Assembly (NCBI GenBank): GCA_963795415.1
Contig: CAWCHQ010000003.1
Location: forward strand, 372,001-436,000
Origin: CAVSUZ01 sp963795415
GTDB lineage: Bacteria; Pseudomonadota; Alphaproteobacteria; Acetobacterales; Acetobacteraceae
Length of the DNA: 64,000 bases
Direction: 5' to 3'
In this document: one piece after another, positions 35,101 to 43,367 of the stretch
Position numbering within the stretch: the first letter of the stretch is position 1
Layout: the number at the start of each line of letters is the position of its first letter
Program-made: the position numbers and the translations under genes
Notes under the pieces: model-generated
What the model saw: only the letters and a program-made list of their open reading frames with translations
The model's database searches: none
Told to the model about the DNA's origin: nothing

Positions 35101-35906
35101 CCGGCTCGCTGCCGCCCGTCCTGCTCGTCGGCTGCGGCCGGATGGGCGGGGCGATGCTGGCGGGCTGGCGGGAATTTGGGCTGGCGCCCTCGGTGGCGAT
35201 CGATCCGGCCCCGCAGGCCGGGCGCCACGCCGGGGACGACCTGACGGTGGTGGGGAGGGCGGCGGAGATCCCGTCCGGCTTTACGCCGGAGGCCGTGGTT
35301 TTCGCGGTGAAGCCGCAGAACGCGGCGGAGACGCTGCCGGACTATGCGGGCTACGCCGGGTTGTCGGTGTTCCTTTCGATCATGGCGGGGCGCACGATCG
35401 GCGGAATGCAGGCGCTGCTCGGGGCGGATGCGGCGGTCGTGCGGGCCATGCCGAACACGCCGGCGGCTGTGCATCAGGCGGTTACGGTGGCCTGTCCCGG
35501 CCCGGGCGTGAGCGCCGTGCAGCGCGAGCTGTGCGAATCGCTGCTGCGGGCCATCGGCACCGTTTCCTGGGTGGAGGATGAGGGCCTGCTCGATCCGGTC
35601 ACGGCGGTTTCCGGCAGCGGCCCCGCCTATGTGTTCCTGCTCGCCGAGCTTCTCGAGAAGGCGGCGCGGATGCAGGGGATTCCTGCCGGGCTGGCGCGCA
35701 AGCTGGCGCGGCAGACGGTGTCCGGCTCGGGTGCGTTGCTGGCTGGGAGCGAGGAGGATGCGGCGGCGCTGCGCCAGGCCGTGACGAGCCCCGGCGGCAC
35801 GACCGCAGCGGCGCTGCAAGTGTTGATGGCGGCGGATGCATGGCCGTCCGCGCTGGAGAAAGCAATCGAGGCGGCAACGCAACGGTCGCGCGAGCTGGCG
35901 GGCTGA
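35097..35906 (+). CDS. proC: Pyrroline-5-carboxylate reductase
   Basis: ProC catalyses the last step of proline synthesis, reducing pyrroline-5-carboxylate with NAD(P)H. The 269-residue protein begins with the dinucleotide motif VLLVGCGRMGGAMLAGW, has VVFAVKPQN and VRAMPNTPAAVHQAVT, and carries the family signature TAVSGSGPAYVFLLAELLEK plus LRQAVTSPGGTTAAAL. Full length. Translationally coupled to the ybjN-like gene upstream. Confidence 0.95.
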   Translation: MTGSLPPVLLVGCGRMGGAMLAGWREFGLAPSVAIDPAPQAGRHAGDDLTVVGRAAEIPSGFTPEAVVFAVKPQNAAETLPDYAGYAGLSVFLSIMAGRTIGGMQALLGADAAVVRAMPNTPAAVHQAVTVACPGPGVSAVQRELCESLLRAIGTVSWVEDEGLLDPVTAVSGSGPAYVFLLAELLEKAARMQGIPAGLARKLARQTVSGSGALLAGSEEDAAALRQAVTSPGGTTAAALQVLMAADAWPSALEKAIEAATQRSRELAG

Positions 35907-35937
35907 CAAGGGACGCTACGTCGCCCATGTTCCTGCA

Positions 35938-36684
35938 ATGGACGATGCGGAATTCGACAGGGCCCTGATCGGGGCAGCGTTCGCGCTGGCGGGGGAAAAG
36001 GGCTGGTCAGCCGTCAGCATTGCCGAGGCGGCGCGGCGGGGCGGACTGTCGATGGCCACGGCGCGGGAGCGTTTCCCGAACCGGGCCGCCTTGCTGGTGA
36101 AATTCGGGCGAATGGCCGACCGGGCGGCACTGGCGGAGCTGCCGAAGGAGGGCACGGTCCGTGACCGCTTGTTCTATCTGATTATGCAGCGGATGGACGT
36201 GTTGCAGGGGCACCGGAACGGCGTGCTGGCATTGTTGCGTGCGCTGCCTGGCGAGCTGGACACCGCTCTGCTGCTCGGCTGCGCGACGAGGCGCAGCATG
36301 CGCTGGCTGCTGGAGGCGGCCGGGGTTTCCTCGCGCGGAGTGCGTGGGGAGATCCGGACCCGAGGGCTTGTGGGTGTCTGGCTCTGGGGCGTGCGTGCGT
36401 GGCGGTCCGATGAGACCGTGGACCTGTCGCAGACGATGTCGTCTGTGGACAACGCGCTGCAGAGGGCGGAACGTGTCGCCGGATGGCTGGGCGGGACCCG
36501 GCCGGCCGGGGAGCAGGCGGAGGGCCCGCAAAAGGAAGAGGTCGGGGGGGAAGACGTCGGCGGGGAAGAGATTGTGCAAGGCGAGCCGCCGGAGCCGGAA
36601 TCGCCTCCGCCACCCGAAACCGGTCCTGGTCCGACGATCCCGCCTTTGCCGCCTACGTCACTGCCGCCTGAACCCCTCGCCTAA
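35938..36684 (+). CDS. TetR/COQ9-like protein with acidic proline-rich tail
   Basis: A 248-residue protein. The N-terminus is a TetR-type helix-turn-helix (FALAGEKGWSAVSIAEAARR, then LSMATARERFPNRAALLVKF). The middle contains the helical ligand domain; the last 60 residues are Glu/Pro-rich (EEIVQGEPPEPESPPPPETG). It could be a transcription regulator, or a COQ9-like ubiquinone factor whose HTH is degenerate; the sequence does not decide. It follows proC by 31 bases. The TAA stop lies inside a perfect 12-bp inverted repeat (36681-36692 / 36711-36722). Confidence 0.78.
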   Translation: MDDAEFDRALIGAAFALAGEKGWSAVSIAEAARRGGLSMATARERFPNRAALLVKFGRMADRAALAELPKEGTVRDRLFYLIMQRMDVLQGHRNGVLALLRALPGELDTALLLGCATRRSMRWLLEAAGVSSRGVRGEIRTRGLVGVWLWGVRAWRSDETVDLSQTMSSVDNALQRAERVAGWLGGTRPAGEQAEGPQKEEVGGEDVGGEEIVQGEPPEPESPPPPETGPGPTIPPLPPTSLPPEPLA

Positions 36685-36722
36685 GCAGACTTTCGCGGCT
36701 TGTGTCACGGAAGTCTGCTTAG
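36681..36722. repeat. Perfect 12-bp inverted repeat over the tetR-like stop codon
   Basis: CTAAGCAGACTT (36681-36692) and AAGTCTGCTTAG (36711-36722) enclose an 18-base loop. No T-run follows. The CTTAG end recurs as the border of each tandem unit that follows. Confidence 0.85.
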
Positions 36723-36921
36723 AAGTTGTTGAAGACGCATCATCTTATCGGCTTATCGGCGGAACGCGGAAACGCTCCGCCGGATGATTCTTAGACGTTG
36801 TTGAAGACGCATCATCTTATCGGCGCAGCGCCGGAAGGCTCCGCCGGATGATGCTTAGACGTTGTTGAAGACGCATCATCTTATCGGCGGAGCGCGGAAA
36901 CGCTCCGCCGGATGAGGCTTA
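36719..36921. repeat. Three tandem hairpin units of about 64-72 bp
   Basis: The core GTTGTTGAAGACGCATCATC followed by TTATCGGC begins at 36725, 36797 and 36861. Each unit has nested inverted repeats: CATCATC/GATGATG outside and CGGCGGAGCG/CGCTCCGCCG inside. Units are joined by CTTAGAC. They fill the gap between the tetR-like and phasin genes. Confidence 0.9.
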
Positions 36922-36940
36922 GACAGGAAAGGAAGCTCCG

Positions 36941-37366
36941 ATGGCGGACCCGAAATTCGGCGATTTCGATGTCGGCAAATTCTTCGCGGATATGAAATTT
37001 CCGGCGATGCCCGACATGGAGGCGTTCACCACTGCGACGCGGCGGAACATGGAGGCGCTGACGGCTGCCAACCGTGTTGCGCTGGAAGGGGCGCAGGCGG
37101 TCGCGCGGCGGCATATGGAGATCATGCAGCAGGCAATGGGGGACATGTCGGAGGCGGTGCGGGCGCTGGCGCGGGCGGACTCGCCGCAGGCCCGGGCGGC
37201 CCGGCAGGCCGAGCTGCTGAAGCAGGGCTATGAGCGGGCGGTGGGGAATCTGAAGGAGCTGGGGGATATGATCCAGCACGCCAATCAGGAGGCGATCGAC
37301 CTGCTGAACCGGCGGTTTGCCGAGGCAATGGACGAGCTGAAGACGATCGCCCAGAAGGCGAAGTAA
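36941..37366 (+). CDS. Phasin family protein
   Basis: A 141-residue phasin, an amphipathic helical protein that coats polyhydroxyalkanoate granules or acts as a stress chaperone. The family pattern FAMKFPAMPDMEAFTTATRR-like start, then MEALTAANRVALEGAQAVAR and YERAVGNLKELGDMIQHANQ are seen. Ribosome site GGAAAGGAAG. No PHA synthase gene is in the window. The three hairpin repeats directly upstream may affect its transcript. Confidence 0.9.
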   Translation: MADPKFGDFDVGKFFADMKFPAMPDMEAFTTATRRNMEALTAANRVALEGAQAVARRHMEIMQQAMGDMSEAVRALARADSPQARAARQAELLKQGYERAVGNLKELGDMIQHANQEAIDLLNRRFAEAMDELKTIAQKAK

Positions 37367-37368
37367 GC

Positions 37369-37908
37369 ATGGATGTCTCACGCATAGCCACAGGGCGAGG
37401 GCCGCCGCAGGATATCAACGTGGTGGTGGAGATCCCGCAGGGATCGGCGGTGAAGTATGAGGTGGACAAGGCGTCCGGGGCGGTATTCGTGGACCGGTTC
37501 CTGTTTACGCCCACCGCCTATCCGGCGGCTTATGGTTTCATTCCGGGGACACTGGCTCCGGATGGTGATCCGGCGGACGCGCTGGTGCTGACTCCGGCGC
37601 CGGTGGTTCCGGGAGCGGTGGTCCGGGCCCGGCCGATCGGGATGCTGCGAATGACGGATGAGGCGGGGCCGGACGAGAAGGTGATCTGCGTGCCGCACGA
37701 CCGGGTGCATCCGCAGTACAGCGATGTGGACACGATCGACGATCTGCCGCGGATCACGCGGGCGGCGATCGAGCATTTTTTCGGACGCTACAAGGACCTG
37801 GAAGACGACAAATGGGTGAAGATCAGCGGCTGGGCGGGCAAGGCTGAGGCCGAGGCGTTCATCATGTCGGCTGTGAAAGCATATAAGGGACCGCAGCCTG
37901 GCGGCTGA
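37369..37908 (+). CDS. ppa: Inorganic pyrophosphatase
   Basis: A 179-residue family I pyrophosphatase, cutting PPi to two phosphates with Mg2+. Motifs are VVEIPQGSAVKYEVDKASGA, VDRFLFTPTAYPAAYGFIPG, and the acidic signature DGDPADALV; VICVPHDRVHPQYSDVDTID and HFFGRYKDLEDDKWVKISGW complete the active site. It begins 2 bases after the phasin stop, so the two are co-transcribed. Confidence 0.95.
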   Translation: MDVSRIATGRGPPQDINVVVEIPQGSAVKYEVDKASGAVFVDRFLFTPTAYPAAYGFIPGTLAPDGDPADALVLTPAPVVPGAVVRARPIGMLRMTDEAGPDEKVICVPHDRVHPQYSDVDTIDDLPRITRAAIEHFFGRYKDLEDDKWVKISGWAGKAEAEAFIMSAVKAYKGPQPGG

Positions 37909-37933
37909 CGTTCCCAAAAGACGAGGGGGGGAG

Positions 37934-38483
37934 ATGTTCGATAAGGAACGCTTTATTGCCGAGTGCCGGGAGGCTCTTCGCGGGTCTGACGGGCCGAAGG
38001 CGGTTCGTGAAATTCTGGCTCGGGCATTGGCCGATCCCGCTGAGGTGATCGCTGGCCTGGGAGAGCCGGCCCGGGCCGGGGTGAACGTCATGTACGCCGG
38101 GGAGGATGTGACGCTTCTGAATCTGGTGTGGGGGGCGGACATGCACGTGATGCCGCACGACCACCGCATCTGGTCGGTGATCGGGATCTACACGGGGCGG
38201 GAGGATAATATCTTCTGGCGGCGGTTGCCGGACGGGCGGGTGGAGGCGGCGGGCGCGAAGTCGTTGTGCGTCGGGGAGGCGTTTCCGATGGGGGCGGACA
38301 TCGTGCACTCGGTGCTGAACCCGCTGCCGCGGCTGACGGGTGCCATCCACATCTACGGTGGTGATTTTCTGCGGGCGGAGCGCAGCAGCTGGGATTCGGA
38401 ACGGCTCACCGAGGGTCCGTACCGATACGGCGGGCCTGCTGCGCTCGTTCGAGGAGGCGAACCAGCGGATGGGGCTGGGGTAG
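37934..38483 (+). CDS. Cysteine dioxygenase-like cupin, frameshift near the C-terminus
   Basis: A cupin of the cysteine-dioxygenase-like group. Metal ligands are visible in ADMHVMPHDHRIWSVIGIYT (HxH) and MGADIVHSVLNPLPRLTGAI. After LTEGPY the frame seems to carry one extra C at 38422-38423; without it the end reads DTAGLLRSFEEANQRMGLG and stops at 38483, which looks natural, whereas the uncorrected frame ends GGPAALVRGGEPADGAGVG. Function: oxidation of a thiol or related substrate, not certain. It follows ppa by 25 bases. Confidence 0.78.
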
Positions 38484-38523
38484 GTTGAGGCGGTCCGGTC
38501 GGGTTGTCTGTCCAACCTGGGGT

Positions 38524-38558
38524 CGAGATTGCTTCGGCCCCTTCGGGGCCTCGCAATG
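38524..38558. repeat. Palindrome ATTGCTTC...CTCGCAATGAC
   Basis: GATTGCTTCGGCCCC-TTC-GGGGCCTCGCAATGAC forms a strong hairpin between two convergent genes. Partial tandem copies of GGGGCCTCGC follow to 38608. A related copy is at about 48851-48885. Confidence 0.8.
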
Positions 38559-38618
38559 ACAGAAATGGGTCGGGGCCTCGCAATGGCGGAAGTGGGTTGG
38601 GGCCTCGCGATGCCCGAT

Positions 38619-39515
38619 TCAGGCGGGCCAGAGCCAGGCGGCGCCGCGGACCCCCGATGAGTTGCCGTGCCTGTTCTTGACGATGGGGGTCTGGACCACG
38701 TCACTGAAGACGTATTTTCGGACCAGCTCGGGCAGCTCGTGGTAGAGGTGGTCCATGTTGGAGAGGCCGCCGCCGAGAACGACGACGTCCGGGTCCAGCA
38801 TATTGATGACGACGGCGAGGCCTCGGGCGAGGCGGTCGGCGTGACGGTTCATGGCGGCCTGGGCCCTGACCTCGCCGGCCGCGGCCCGAGCGGGAATCCC
38901 GCTGGCGTCGTGGGCTTCCGGTCCGTCGCAGTCGCGGGCGAGGGCAGGGCCGGCGACGTAGGTTTCGAAGCAGTTCCAGTTGCCGCACCAGCAATGGGGG
39001 CCGGGGATTTCGTCCACGCTGGGCCAGGGGAGGGGGTTGTGGCCCCACTCGGCTGCAATGCGATGGGGGCCGCGATGGACGTTGCCCTTGAGGATGATGC
39101 CGCCGCCGACGCCGGTGCCGAGGATGACGCCGAAGACGACATTGTAGCCGGCGCCGGCACCGTCGGTGGCCTCCGAGAGGGCGAAGCAGTTGGCGTCGTT
39201 TTCGACGCGGACCTCGCGGCCGAGTTTGGCGCTGATGTCCTTGTCGAAGGTGTGACCGTTCAGCGCGATGGAGTTGGCGTTCTTCACCAGGCCGGTCGCG
39301 GGGCTGATCGTGCCGGGGATGCCGATGCCGACGTTGCAGGTCTGGCCGATATCCGCTTCCGCCTGGCGCACCAGGCTGGCGATGCCGTCGAGCGTGCCGT
39401 CGTAGCCCCTGGGAGTGGGGATGCGATGGCGATATCGCTCGGAGCCGTCGGGGCCGAGGGCGGCGACCTCGATTTTGGTGCCGCCGAGATCGATGCCGAT
39501 GCGGTATTGGGTCAT
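38619..39515 (-). CDS. ROK-family sugar kinase (fructokinase type)
   Basis: A 298-residue ATP-dependent sugar kinase. It begins with the ATP-binding IGIDLGGTKIEVAALGPDGS; then NDANCFALSEATDGAGAGYN, GTGVGGGIILKGNVHRGPHR and the zinc motif HCWCGNWNCFETYVAGPAL (CxCGxxxC). The ROK signature and the GPHCWCGNWNCFE element fit Mak-type fructokinases. I start at the ATG at 39515; upstream in-frame codons lack similarity. Convergent with the cupin gene. Confidence 0.9.
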   Translation of the reverse strand: MTQYRIGIDLGGTKIEVAALGPDGSERYRHRIPTPRGYDGTLDGIASLVRQAEADIGQTCNVGIGIPGTISPATGLVKNANSIALNGHTFDKDISAKLGREVRVENDANCFALSEATDGAGAGYNVVFGVILGTGVGGGIILKGNVHRGPHRIAAEWGHNPLPWPSVDEIPGPHCWCGNWNCFETYVAGPALARDCDGPEAHDASGIPARAAAGEVRAQAAMNRHADRLARGLAVVINMLDPDVVVLGGGLSNMDHLYHELPELVRKYVFSDVVQTPIVKNRHGNSSGVRGAAWLWPA

Positions 39516-39566
39516 GGGCGGCAGCATGGCGGAGCGCAAAGCGGCGCTCAAGCGGATTGACGACTC

Positions 39567-39692
39567 ATACCAGCCGGCCGAGAGTTTGACTCTTGGGTAT
39601 CTGATCGGCCGGCTGGTATCCTATTGATTTCGCGCGCGGCCGCCCCACCAACCCCACGCGCATACCAGTCGGCCATTCGGCCGCCTGGTATT
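39567..39692. repeat. Double-palindrome element, copy 1 (copy 2 at 57631-57790)
   Basis: ATACCAGCCGGCCGA ... TCGGCCGGCTGGTAT is followed by TTGATTTCGCGCGCGGCCGC and then ATACCAGTCGGCC-ATTC-GGCCGCCTGGTAT. The copy at 57631-57790 has the same order with an extra internal palindrome. Confidence 0.9.
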
Positions 39693-39735
39693 ACTTGACG
39701 ACGCGGTTGCAGGCCAGGTCCGGGAGAGGACTGGG

Positions 39736-40412
39736 ATGATTACGCTTTACGGATTTCTGGCATCGGGGAATGTGTGGAAGGTGCGCCAGATGCTGGTTCA
39801 TGCGGGGCTGCCGCACCGGCGGGTAGAGGTCAATCAGATGGCCGGCGATACGTCGCACCCGGCGTTTCTGGCGATCAATCCGATGGGGAAGGTACCCGTG
39901 CTCCGATTCCCGGACGGGCGTGTACTGTCGGAAAGCGGGGCCATCCTGCTGCACCTGGCCGGGGGGAGCCGGGTACTGGCCAGCCGAACTCGTGGGAGCA
40001 GGCACAGGCGCTGCGGTGGATGTTCTGGGAGCAGTACAGCCACGAGCCGGCGATCGCTGTTAACCGATACTGGATTGCTTTTGAGCCAGAGGAGGCGCGG
40101 AAGGGTCGCGAGGAGCTGATTGCGGCTAATCATGCGCGGGGCGCGCGGGCGCTTGCGCTGATGGATTCCCACCTGGCGGGACGGGATTGGTTTACCGGCT
40201 GCGACTACGGCGTCGCCGACATGGCGCTCTTTGCCTACACGCATGTGGCTGAAGAGGGAGGCTTCGATCTAGGGCCGCATGGCCGGGTGCGCCATTGGAT
40301 CGACCGGGTGCGGGCGCAGCCTGGCCATATCGGATTGCTGGAGGAGACCAGTGTGGAACCGGTGCAGACGCTTGCGGAGGCGAGCGCGCGGGAACGAGGG
40401 GAAGCTGGATGA
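39736..40412 (+). pseudogene. Glutathione S-transferase, frameshifted
   Basis: The N-terminal thioredoxin fold is clear from the ATG at 39736: MITLYGFLASGNVWKVRQML, then NPMGKVPVLRFPDGRVLSES (the VPVL and ES glutathione-binding elements). Near 39965-39990 two indels seem to occur; the second frame continues SWEQAQALRWMFWEQYSHEP, AIAVNRYW and the C-terminal helical domain with GRDWFTGCDYGVADMALFAY. Joined, the protein would be about 225 residues, normal for a GST. The shift lies in a G-rich run and may be a sequencing error. The stop overlaps the tusA-like gene (ATGA). Confidence 0.78.
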
Positions 40413-40657
40413 GCGAGACGGTGCTCGACCTGAAGGGGCTGAACTGTCCGCTGCCGGTGTTGCGGGCGAACCGGTCGTTGCGGTCGATGGAGCCGGGGGC
40501 GCGGCTGCGCGTTCTGGCGACGGACCGGGCGGCGGTAGCCGATTTTCAGGCGTTCTGCCGAGAGACGGGGCACGCGCTGCTGGCGTGGAGCGAGGACGGG
40601 GGCGTGTTCAGCTTTGTGATCCGGCGACGCGAGGCAGACAAGGAAGGTTCGACGTGA
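40409..40657 (+). CDS. TusA-family sulfur carrier protein
   Basis: An 82-residue TusA/SirA-like protein. The signature CPxP is present in VLDLKGLNCPLPVLRANRSL, giving the sulfur-carrying cysteine near residue 13. Family members pass sulfur for tRNA thiolation or molybdenum cofactor maturation, which fits the molybdopterin oxidoreductase gene 3 kb downstream. Coupled by overlap to the GST upstream and the deacetylase-like gene downstream (GTGA). Confidence 0.88.
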   Translation: MSETVLDLKGLNCPLPVLRANRSLRSMEPGARLRVLATDRAAVADFQAFCRETGHALLAWSEDGGVFSFVIRRREADKEGST

Positions 40658-41589
40658 CGACCGCCCTGATCACGCATCCGGCGTGCCTCGGTCATGATGC
40701 CGGGGAGTGGCATCCGGAATGTCCGAACCGGCTACGGGCGGTGCTGGCGGCGCTGGAAGGCGAGGAGTTTGCCCCGCTGCTGCGGGAGAGTGCGCCTCAG
40801 GCGACGCGCGAGCAGCTATGTTTGGCGCATCCGGCCGAATACGTGGACGCGATTCTGGCCATCCGGCCGGGCGAGGGCGAGCTGGTACAGCTCGACGGGG
40901 ATACGGCGATGGGCGCGGGGAGCGTGGAGGCGGCGCTACGGGCGGCGGGCGGGGCGGTGATGGCGGTGGATGCAGTGGTGGCGGGGTGGGCGCGGGCGGC
41001 ATTCGCCGCGGTGCGGCCTCCGGGGCATCATGCGGAGCCGCGCCGGCCGATGGGGTTCTGCCTGTTCAACAACGTGGCGGTGGCGGCGCTCTGGGCGCGG
41101 GCGGCGCATGGGCTGCGGCGAGTGGCGGTGGTGGATTTCGACGTGCACCACGGCAACGGGACGCAGGCGATGTTCACCGATGAGCCGGAGCTGTTCTACG
41201 GGTCTTCGCATCAGAGCCCGTGTTATCCGGGGACGGGTCATAGCCGGGAGCGGGGTTGTGCCGGGAATGTGGTGAACGTGCCGCTGGCGCCATACTCGGG
41301 TGGGACAGCATTTCGGGCGGCGTGGGAGGGGACGATCCTGCCGGCGTTGGATGCGTTCGGGCCGGAGCTGGTGGTCGTCTCGGCGGGTTTCGATGCGCAC
41401 AAGGCTGATCCGCTGGCGCAATTGCAGGTGGCGACGGCAGATTTCGCGTGGCTGACCGGGGAGCTGGTGGCTTTGGCTGAGCGGCGCTGCGGGGGCCGGA
41501 TCGTGTCGGTACTGGAGGGGGGATACGATTTGGAGGCGCTGGCGGCCTCGGTGACGGTGCATGTGCGGGGCTTGATGGGGATGGCGTGA
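40654..41589 (+). CDS. Histone deacetylase family protein (acetylpolyamine amidohydrolase / acuC type)
   Basis: A 311-residue zinc-dependent deacetylase. Active-site motifs are FAAVRPPGHHAEPRRPMGFC (catalytic His pair), VAVVDFDVHHGNGTQAMFTD (zinc Asp and His) and VVVSAGFDAHKADPLAQL (second zinc Asp). Bacterial members act on acetylated polyamines, lysine or acetoin-related substrates; the substrate is not given by sequence. The start is the GTG at 40654 overlapping the tusA-like stop. End at 41589, directly before the vapBC operator. Confidence 0.9.
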   Translation: MTTALITHPACLGHDAGEWHPECPNRLRAVLAALEGEEFAPLLRESAPQATREQLCLAHPAEYVDAILAIRPGEGELVQLDGDTAMGAGSVEAALRAAGGAVMAVDAVVAGWARAAFAAVRPPGHHAEPRRPMGFCLFNNVAVAALWARAAHGLRRVAVVDFDVHHGNGTQAMFTDEPELFYGSSHQSPCYPGTGHSRERGCAGNVVNVPLAPYSGGTAFRAAWEGTILPALDAFGPELVVVSAGFDAHKADPLAQLQVATADFAWLTGELVALAERRCGGRIVSVLEGGYDLEALAASVTVHVRGLMGMA

Positions 41590-41591
41590 TG

Positions 41592-41619
41592 TGATATATG
41601 TTCGCTATATCAGATAGCG
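41592..41619. promoter_or_regulatory. Inverted repeats before vapB: candidate autoregulatory operator
   Basis: TGATATA (41592-41598) and TATATCA (41606-41612) are a perfect inverted repeat; a second, overlapping one is CGCTAT (41604-41609) with ATAGCG (41614-41619). They are 11 bases before the vapB ATG, the usual place for the VapBC binding site. Confidence 0.6.
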
Positions 41620-41629
41620 GATCAGAGTT

Positions 41630-41845
41630 ATGCGAACCCTGGTAGATCTTCCGGATGCAGACCTTCGTGCCGTGGGTGAGATGGCGGAGCGGGAGGGTCT
41701 GTCGCGGGCCGCGGTGATCCGGGAAGCGGTTTCGGCCTACCTGGCCGTGCACGCAAGGCAGCATGCGGCGGATGCGTTCGGATTGTGGGGCATGGAGGCG
41801 CCGGACGGGTTGATCCTGCAGCGGCAGCTCCGGGATGAGTGGTGA
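41630..41845 (+). CDS. VapB-type ribbon-helix-helix antitoxin
   Basis: A 71-residue antitoxin. The N-terminal ribbon-helix-helix (MRTLVDLPDADLRAVGEMAE, then REGLSRAAVIREAVSAYLAV) binds DNA, and the acidic/aromatic tail (AADAFGLWGMEAPDGLILQR) would wrap the toxin. The stop overlaps the vapC start. With the operator upstream this is a complete toxin-antitoxin locus. Confidence 0.85.
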   Translation: MRTLVDLPDADLRAVGEMAEREGLSRAAVIREAVSAYLAVHARQHAADAFGLWGMEAPDGLILQRQLRDEW

Positions 41846-42204
41846 ACGCCATCTTCGATACGAACATCCTGATCGATTATCTGCGGGGGGTTCGGGCGGC
41901 ACAGTCGGAGCTCGGCCGGTACGACCACGTGGCGATCAGCGTGATCACCTGGATCGAGGTGATGGTGGGCACGCCGCCCGAGGTGAAGGAGGCGACGGAG
42001 CAGTTCCTGGCGGGGTTTGCAATGGTACCGCTGGACCAGGCGGTGGCGGAGCGGGCGGTGCTGCTGCGGCGGACGCATCGGATGAAGCTGCCGGACGCGG
42101 TCGTCTGGGCCTCGGCGGATGTGCGGGGAATGCTGCTGGTGAGCCGGGACGGCAAGGCGTTTCCGGAGGACCATCCCGGCATACGGGTCCCGTATCAGGT
42201 TTAG
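41839..42204 (+). CDS. VapC-type PIN-domain ribonuclease toxin
   Basis: A 121-residue PIN domain. Acidic catalytic residues are seen in IFDTNILIDYLRG (D7), ISVITWIEVMVG (E), and KLPDAVVWASAD (two Asp). The GTG start at 41839 overlaps the antitoxin by 7 bases. Toxins of this family cut tRNA or rRNA when free. All catalytic acids are present, so it is probably functional, unlike the broken vapC at 62199. Confidence 0.88.
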   Translation: MVNAIFDTNILIDYLRGVRAAQSELGRYDHVAISVITWIEVMVGTPPEVKEATEQFLAGFAMVPLDQAVAERAVLLRRTHRMKLPDAVVWASADVRGMLLVSRDGKAFPEDHPGIRVPYQV

Positions 42205-42242
42205 AGCGGGATGGCTTTCATAAGATGAAGCCATTCCGCTCT
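42204..42242. repeat. Perfect-armed palindrome AGAGCGG...CCGCTCT
   Basis: AGAGCGGGATGGCTTTCAT and the complementary ATGAAGCCATTCCGCTCT form a hairpin of about 17 bp with one mismatch. It starts in the vapC stop codon and ends just before the ABC ATPase ATG; its centre TTCATAAGATGAAG contains an alternative ATG at 42225. Confidence 0.85.
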
Positions 42243-43343
42243 ATGCCTTTGTTTGCGCGCGCGATTCAGACGTCCGGCGATTCCGCCTCCAGTCATCGCG
42301 CGCTGACGGGAGCAGGGCTGGGGGTTTCGCTGGCCGGCGTGGTGTGCCGGTTCGGGCCGACGGCGGCGCTGGATGGGGTGAGCCTGGAGGCGGGCGCCGG
42401 AGAGTTTGTGGTGCTGCTTGGGCCCTCCGGGTGCGGAAAGACGACCCTGCTGCGGGCCGTGGCGGGATTTCAGCGGCCGGACGAGGGTGAGGTGCGGATC
42501 GGGGAGCGGCTGGTTTCCGGCCGCGGGCGGTTCGTGCCGCCGGAGGAGCGGGGGCTGGGAATTGTGTTCCAGTCCTATGCGCTGTGGCCGCATATGAGTG
42601 TCGCGGAGAATGTCGGGTTCGGGCTGCACCGGGCGCTGGATCGAGTGGAGCGCGTGGCGGACGCGCTGAGGGTGGTTGGGTTGGAGGGATTTGGCGACCG
42701 CAAGCCGGCGACGCTTTCGGGCGGGCAGCGGCAGCGGGTGGCTCTGGCGCGGTGTCTGGCGAAGTCGCCCGGGGTGGTTCTGATGGACGAGCCGCTGGCC
42801 AATCTGGACCCGGCGCTGCGCGGGGCGATGCAGGCCGAGTTCGCGGCGATGCACCGGCGGATCGGGGCGACCTTCTTGTACGTGACGCATGACCGGGCGG
42901 AGGCTCTGGCGCTGGCGGACCGGGTGGCATTGATGTCGGAGGGGCGGATGCTGCAATGCGATTCGCCCGAGGTCTTGTATGAGCGGCCCGCGAGCCTGGA
43001 GGCGGCTCGGTTTCTGGGTGGCGCGGTGGTGCCGGTGGTGGTCCTGGGCGCAGCGGCGGCAGGGCGCGTGAGGGTTGCGGTTTGTGGCACGGCGTGCGTG
43101 GTGCGGGCTCCGGACGATGTGGCGGCGGGGCCGGCGCTGCTATGGCTCCGGGCGCATGACATTGCGATCGAGGCGGGAGGAGTGCCGGGCGTGGTGGCCA
43201 GCACGGCCTATCAGGGGAGTCACTGGCTCGTGCGGGTTTCGCTGGAGGGCGGAGGCGAGGTTGAAGTGGAGCACCGGGGCGAGCCTCCGCAAGCGGGGTC
43301 TGTAGTGGGGATTGTGCTGCGGGACGGGTGGGTGGTGAAATAG
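42243..43343 (+). CDS. ABC transporter ATP-binding protein (Fe3+/spermidine importer type)
   Basis: A 366-residue importer ATPase. Walker A is VVLLGPSGCGKTTLLRAVAG, the signature LSGGQRQRVALARCLAKSPG, Walker B VVLMDEPLANLDP, with the switch histidine in YVTHDRAEALALADR. A C-terminal TOBE/OB regulatory domain follows. The Q-loop reads GIVFQSYALWPHM, typical of FbpC/PotA. No permease or binding protein is adjacent, so its partners are elsewhere. I start at the ATG at 42243, just outside the palindrome. Confidence 0.88.
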   Translation: MPLFARAIQTSGDSASSHRALTGAGLGVSLAGVVCRFGPTAALDGVSLEAGAGEFVVLLGPSGCGKTTLLRAVAGFQRPDEGEVRIGERLVSGRGRFVPPEERGLGIVFQSYALWPHMSVAENVGFGLHRALDRVERVADALRVVGLEGFGDRKPATLSGGQRQRVALARCLAKSPGVVLMDEPLANLDPALRGAMQAEFAAMHRRIGATFLYVTHDRAEALALADRVALMSEGRMLQCDSPEVLYERPASLEAARFLGGAVVPVVVLGAAAAGRVRVAVCGTACVVRAPDDVAAGPALLWLRAHDIAIEAGGVPGVVASTAYQGSHWLVRVSLEGGGEVEVEHRGEPPQAGSVVGIVLRDGWVVK

Positions 43344-43367
43344 CGTTTGTTATTGGGGTATCTCGCG

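Noticed and set aside
36719..36921. CRISPR array between the tetR-like and phasin genes
   Set aside because: Only three units, spacing unequal, and the supposed spacers are themselves the same palindrome; no cas genes.
42225..42245. ATG at 42225 as start of the ABC ATPase
   Set aside because: It lies in the centre of a palindromic repeat; the ATG at 42243 is outside it and agrees better with the domain start.
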